Shown here: positions 62,319 through 64,000 of the stretch, piece after piece
Position numbering within the stretch: the stretch's first letter is position 1
Layout of the letters: the number at the start of each line of letters is the position of its first letter
Source: Sphingomonas sp. LHG3406-1
GTDB taxonomy: Bacteria > Pseudomonadota > Alphaproteobacteria > Sphingomonadales > Sphingomonadaceae
DNA length: 64,000 nucleotides
NCBI RefSeq assembly: GCF_029637485.1
Contig: NZ_CP069128.1
Coordinates: 744,001 to 808,000, forward strand
Direction: 5' to 3'
Translations under genes and position numbers: made by a program
Notes under the pieces: model-generated
What the model saw: only the letters and a program-made list of their open reading frames with translations
Told to the model about the DNA's origin: nothing
Databases searched by the model: none

Positions 62319-62542
62319 TTGTTTCAACCTCCACGCTCACCTGCCCACAGTGCGATGGCAACTCCACTGACGTGATGCCAACGAACGCATGCCAGTTCTT
62401 CTATGATTGCAAGCATTGCGCAGCCATCCTGAGGCCCTTGCCGGGGGACTGCTGCGTTTACTGTTCATTCGGTGACATACCCTGTCCTCCGATCCAAGAA
62501 GCTGAGCAGAATGGTGGAGAGGGCTGCTGCTCGCCACGCTAG
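62315..62542 (+). CDS. GDCCxxC-domain small protein
   Basis: A 75-residue soluble protein with eleven Cys: LTCPQCDGNSTDVMPTNACQFFYDCKHC (CPxC and CxxC knuckles), then LPGDCCVYCSFGDIPCPP (GDCCxxCSxGxxxCPP) and terminal GEGCCSPR. Members of this family appear with mer-like transporter genes, as here. Probably a cytoplasmic metal-binding partner of the MerT-like protein. ATGA overlap with the previous stop. Confidence 0.85.
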   Translation: MIVSTSTLTCPQCDGNSTDVMPTNACQFFYDCKHCAAILRPLPGDCCVYCSFGDIPCPPIQEAEQNGGEGCCSPR

Positions 62543-62572
62543 CAGCACTTCAGGGCTAAGTTGATTCTGCGG

Positions 62573-62929
62573 TTAGTTCTGGATGAGTCGAATGAGGGTG
62601 CCATCAGGGTCGATGAGCGCTGCTATAGTTAAGCCGCTTTCCTCGACCTTAGGCGGCTGCATGCGCGGGTGGCCCCAACACCGCTCCTCAACATCTGCCG
62701 CCAAGCATTCAGAGTAGAAGCCAGCTAGGTCATCTAGTCGGAGGCAACAGCTAAACCAGCTTTCCAGTGGATTGAGATCCGGATGGGGGAAAAACTCCAA
62801 TGAAAGGCCGTCACGCCTCAGGATCATCCACCCGTCGTCTTTCCACGCCTGCTCAAAGCCGAGCTTTGCGTAAAAGGCAGATGTAATCTCAAAATTACGG
62901 GAAGGCAGGTTGGGAGTTACGTGATCCAT
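62573..62929 (-). CDS. VOC-family (bleomycin resistance protein-like) protein
   Basis: A 118-residue protein, MDHVTPNLPSRNFEITSAFYAKLGFE, with WMILRRDGLSLEFFPHPDLNP and ALIDPDGTLIRLIQN, typical of the glyoxalase/bleomycin-resistance fold that binds and shields glycopeptide drugs. A single domain that dimerises. It lies between the mer-like pair and the copper ATPase but is transcribed leftward on its own; it need not belong to the metal module. Confidence 0.85.
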   Translation of the reverse strand: MDHVTPNLPSRNFEITSAFYAKLGFEQAWKDDGWMILRRDGLSLEFFPHPDLNPLESWFSCCLRLDDLAGFYSECLAADVEERCWGHPRMQPPKVEESGLTIAALIDPDGTLIRLIQN

Positions 62930-63056
62930 AGGGCGACTCTAGCTGATTCTTGCCGATTGTCCGCAACCGCTCGAGAGCGTACTTGAGCTACTTAGCTGAA
63001 CGAACTTCCGCTGAGACCAGCATCCATGCACAACAGCCACTACTTTGAAGCGCTTC

Positions 63057-64000
63057 TCACAGCTGCACACTCCGGAGCCGCAAGGCGTTGCCGATCACCG
63101 ATACAGAAGAGAGGCTCATGGCTAAGGCGGCGATCATAGGAGAGAGTAGGATACCGAAGACGGGATACAACACGCCGGCCGCGATGGGCACCCCAAGCGC
63201 ATTGTAGCCGAAGGCAAACATGAGGTTCTGGCGAATGTTGGCTGTCACCGCTCGGCTGAGCCGCCGCGCGCGCACAAGGCCGGTCAGATCACCCCTCACC
63301 AGAGTTACGCCCGCACTCTCAACCGCAACATCTGCGCCCGTTCCCATCGCGATTCCGATATCGGCTCGGGCAAGAGCAGGAGCATCGTTGACCCCGTCTC
63401 CGGCCATGGCGACCACTCGGCCCTGCTCCTTCAGTCGCTCGATCGCTGCATCTTTGTCGGCAGGCAGCACGTCGGCGACTACCTCGTCGATCCCGAGCCT
63501 CCGAGCGACTGCTTCAGCCGTACGGCGATTGTCGCCGGTCAGCATGATGATGCGCAGGCCCTCTCTATGAAGACCGGCGATGGCCGCCTCGGTGGTTTGC
63601 TTGACCGGATCGGCGACTGCGATGAGCCCTGCGGCTTGCCCATCTACCGCGACAAACATCACGGTCGCGCCTTCATCCCGGTGCTTGCCGGCAGAGGCCT
63701 CTAGCTCCTGGGCATTTGCGCCTTCCGCCAGCATCAGCGCGCCATTGCCGATTGCTGTCCTGCGGTTCTCGATCTTCCCGACCAGTCCCTTGCCGCTGAT
63801 CGACTGGAAGTCGGTCACCGGCGATGGGAACAAGCCACGCTCCTCAGCGCCCCTGACGATTGCGTGAGCAAGCGGGTGAGCACTGGAAGCCTCTAACGAA
63901 GCCGCAATTCGCAGCAGCTCCTCCGGGGACAAGGTCGTGGAAGGCTCAACTGCCACCAGAGCTGGCTTACCTTCGGTAAGCGTGCCGGTCTTGTCGACGA
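63057..64000 (-). CDS. Copper-type P1B ATPase, C-terminal part (5' end outside window)
   Basis: The last ~314 codons of a heavy-metal-exporting P-type ATPase. Reading in from the window edge: DKTGTLTEG (phosphorylated Asp), then [10 protein letters not shown] (HP motif of P1B ATPases), [40 protein letters not shown] (hinge) and the last two helices ending [16 protein letters not shown]. The C-terminal membrane region ([32 protein letters not shown]) carries the YN and MxxSS elements of Cu(I)-exporting P1B-1 enzymes. The N-terminal metal-binding domains and CPC helix lie outside. Leftward, like the copper operon. Confidence 0.93.
   Translation of the reverse strand, partial: VDKTGTLTEGKPALVAVEPSTTLSPEELLRIAASLEASSAHPLAHAIVRGAEERGLFPSPVTDFQSISGKGLVGKIENRRTAIGNGALMLAEGANAQELEASAGKHRDEGATVMFVAVDGQAAGLIAVADPVKQTTEAAIAGLHREGLRIIMLTGDNRRTAEAVARRLGIDEVVADVLPADKDAAIERLKEQGRVVAMAGDGVNDAPALARADIGIAMGTGADVAVESAGVTLVRGDLTGLVRARRLSRAVTANIRQNLMFAFGYNALGVPIAAGVLYPVFGILLSPMIAALAMSLSSVSVIGNALRLRSVQL

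Overview
The window is 64 kb of GC-rich DNA from an alphaproteobacterium, most likely a sphingomonad (Sphingomonas or a close relative). This rests on the PhaR/PhaC-like pair, the DUF2171, DUF6481 and DUF4893 proteins, PrsK/PrsR, the NDUFS4-like complex I subunit, the CopA/CopB copper operon and the dispersed GGCTTGACCCGG palindromes. The species call is inference; no rRNA or phylogenetic marker was compared.

Layout. 1-4.5 kb is chromosomal: the 3'-truncated glmU, an Ala/Ser/Gly-rich protein, a tiny ORF behind an extreme Shine-Dalgarno sequence, and phaR beside a PhaC-like hydrolase. 4.5-9.8 kb is a 5.3-kb prophage remnant between 49-bp direct repeats of the 3' part of tRNA-Arg(CCG). It keeps a tightly overlapped lysis cassette (muramidase, membrane proteins, Rz/Rz1-like spanins) but no recognisable integrase or structural genes. 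10-12.8 kb holds a cold-shock gene, a DUF6481 gene and a GNAT-nitrilase fusion. 12.9-16.3 kb is a BigR-type persulfide/sulfide detoxification operon (ArsR-family sensor, metallo-beta-lactamase persulfide dioxygenase, two YeeE/YedE halves, a DUF442 protein, a TauE exporter), followed by a thiolase fragment. 17.4-44 kb is core chromosome: tRNA-Ala, a DUF2171 protein, oxidoreductases, YpfJ, 3-hydroxybutyrate dehydrogenase, an M20 peptidase, PrsK/PrsR, an ABC-F ATPase, two more signalling modules, a polyprenyl synthase, an alcohol dehydrogenase, an AbgT transporter, HrpB, an NDUFS4-like protein and WecB.

44-64 kb is accessory. It opens at tRNA-Glu(CTC) with an in-frame chimera: the N-terminal part of a phage-type integrase joined to a subtilase that resembles IetS of the IetAS pair but lacks its catalytic Asp and His. 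A GAF-GAF-PAS hybrid kinase follows, bracketed by imperfect direct repeats. Then comes an eleven-gene copper operon read leftward from a CueR-type promoter at 58.57 kb: two small Cys/His/Met-rich proteins, CopA, CopB, an NTF2-like protein, DUF2231, membrane DUF305, DUF411, lipoprotein DUF305 and two PepSY proteins. cueR lies just upstream. The rightward block holds arsR, arsC, acr3 and a frameshifted arsH, then a MerT-like/GDCCxxC pair. The window ends inside a copper-type P1B ATPase.

The most distinctive signal is an 11-residue motif, C-x-P-E-H-x-A-x-G-H-C, present five times in the N-terminal half of CopB and once at the extreme C-terminus of the DUF305 lipoprotein three genes further on. 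It looks like a shared periplasmic metal-binding module. Other notable items are the tiny ORF with a 14-nt perfect complement to the 16S rRNA 3' end, the integrase-subtilase chimera, the in-frame palindromic repeat inside hrpB, and the arsH frameshift.
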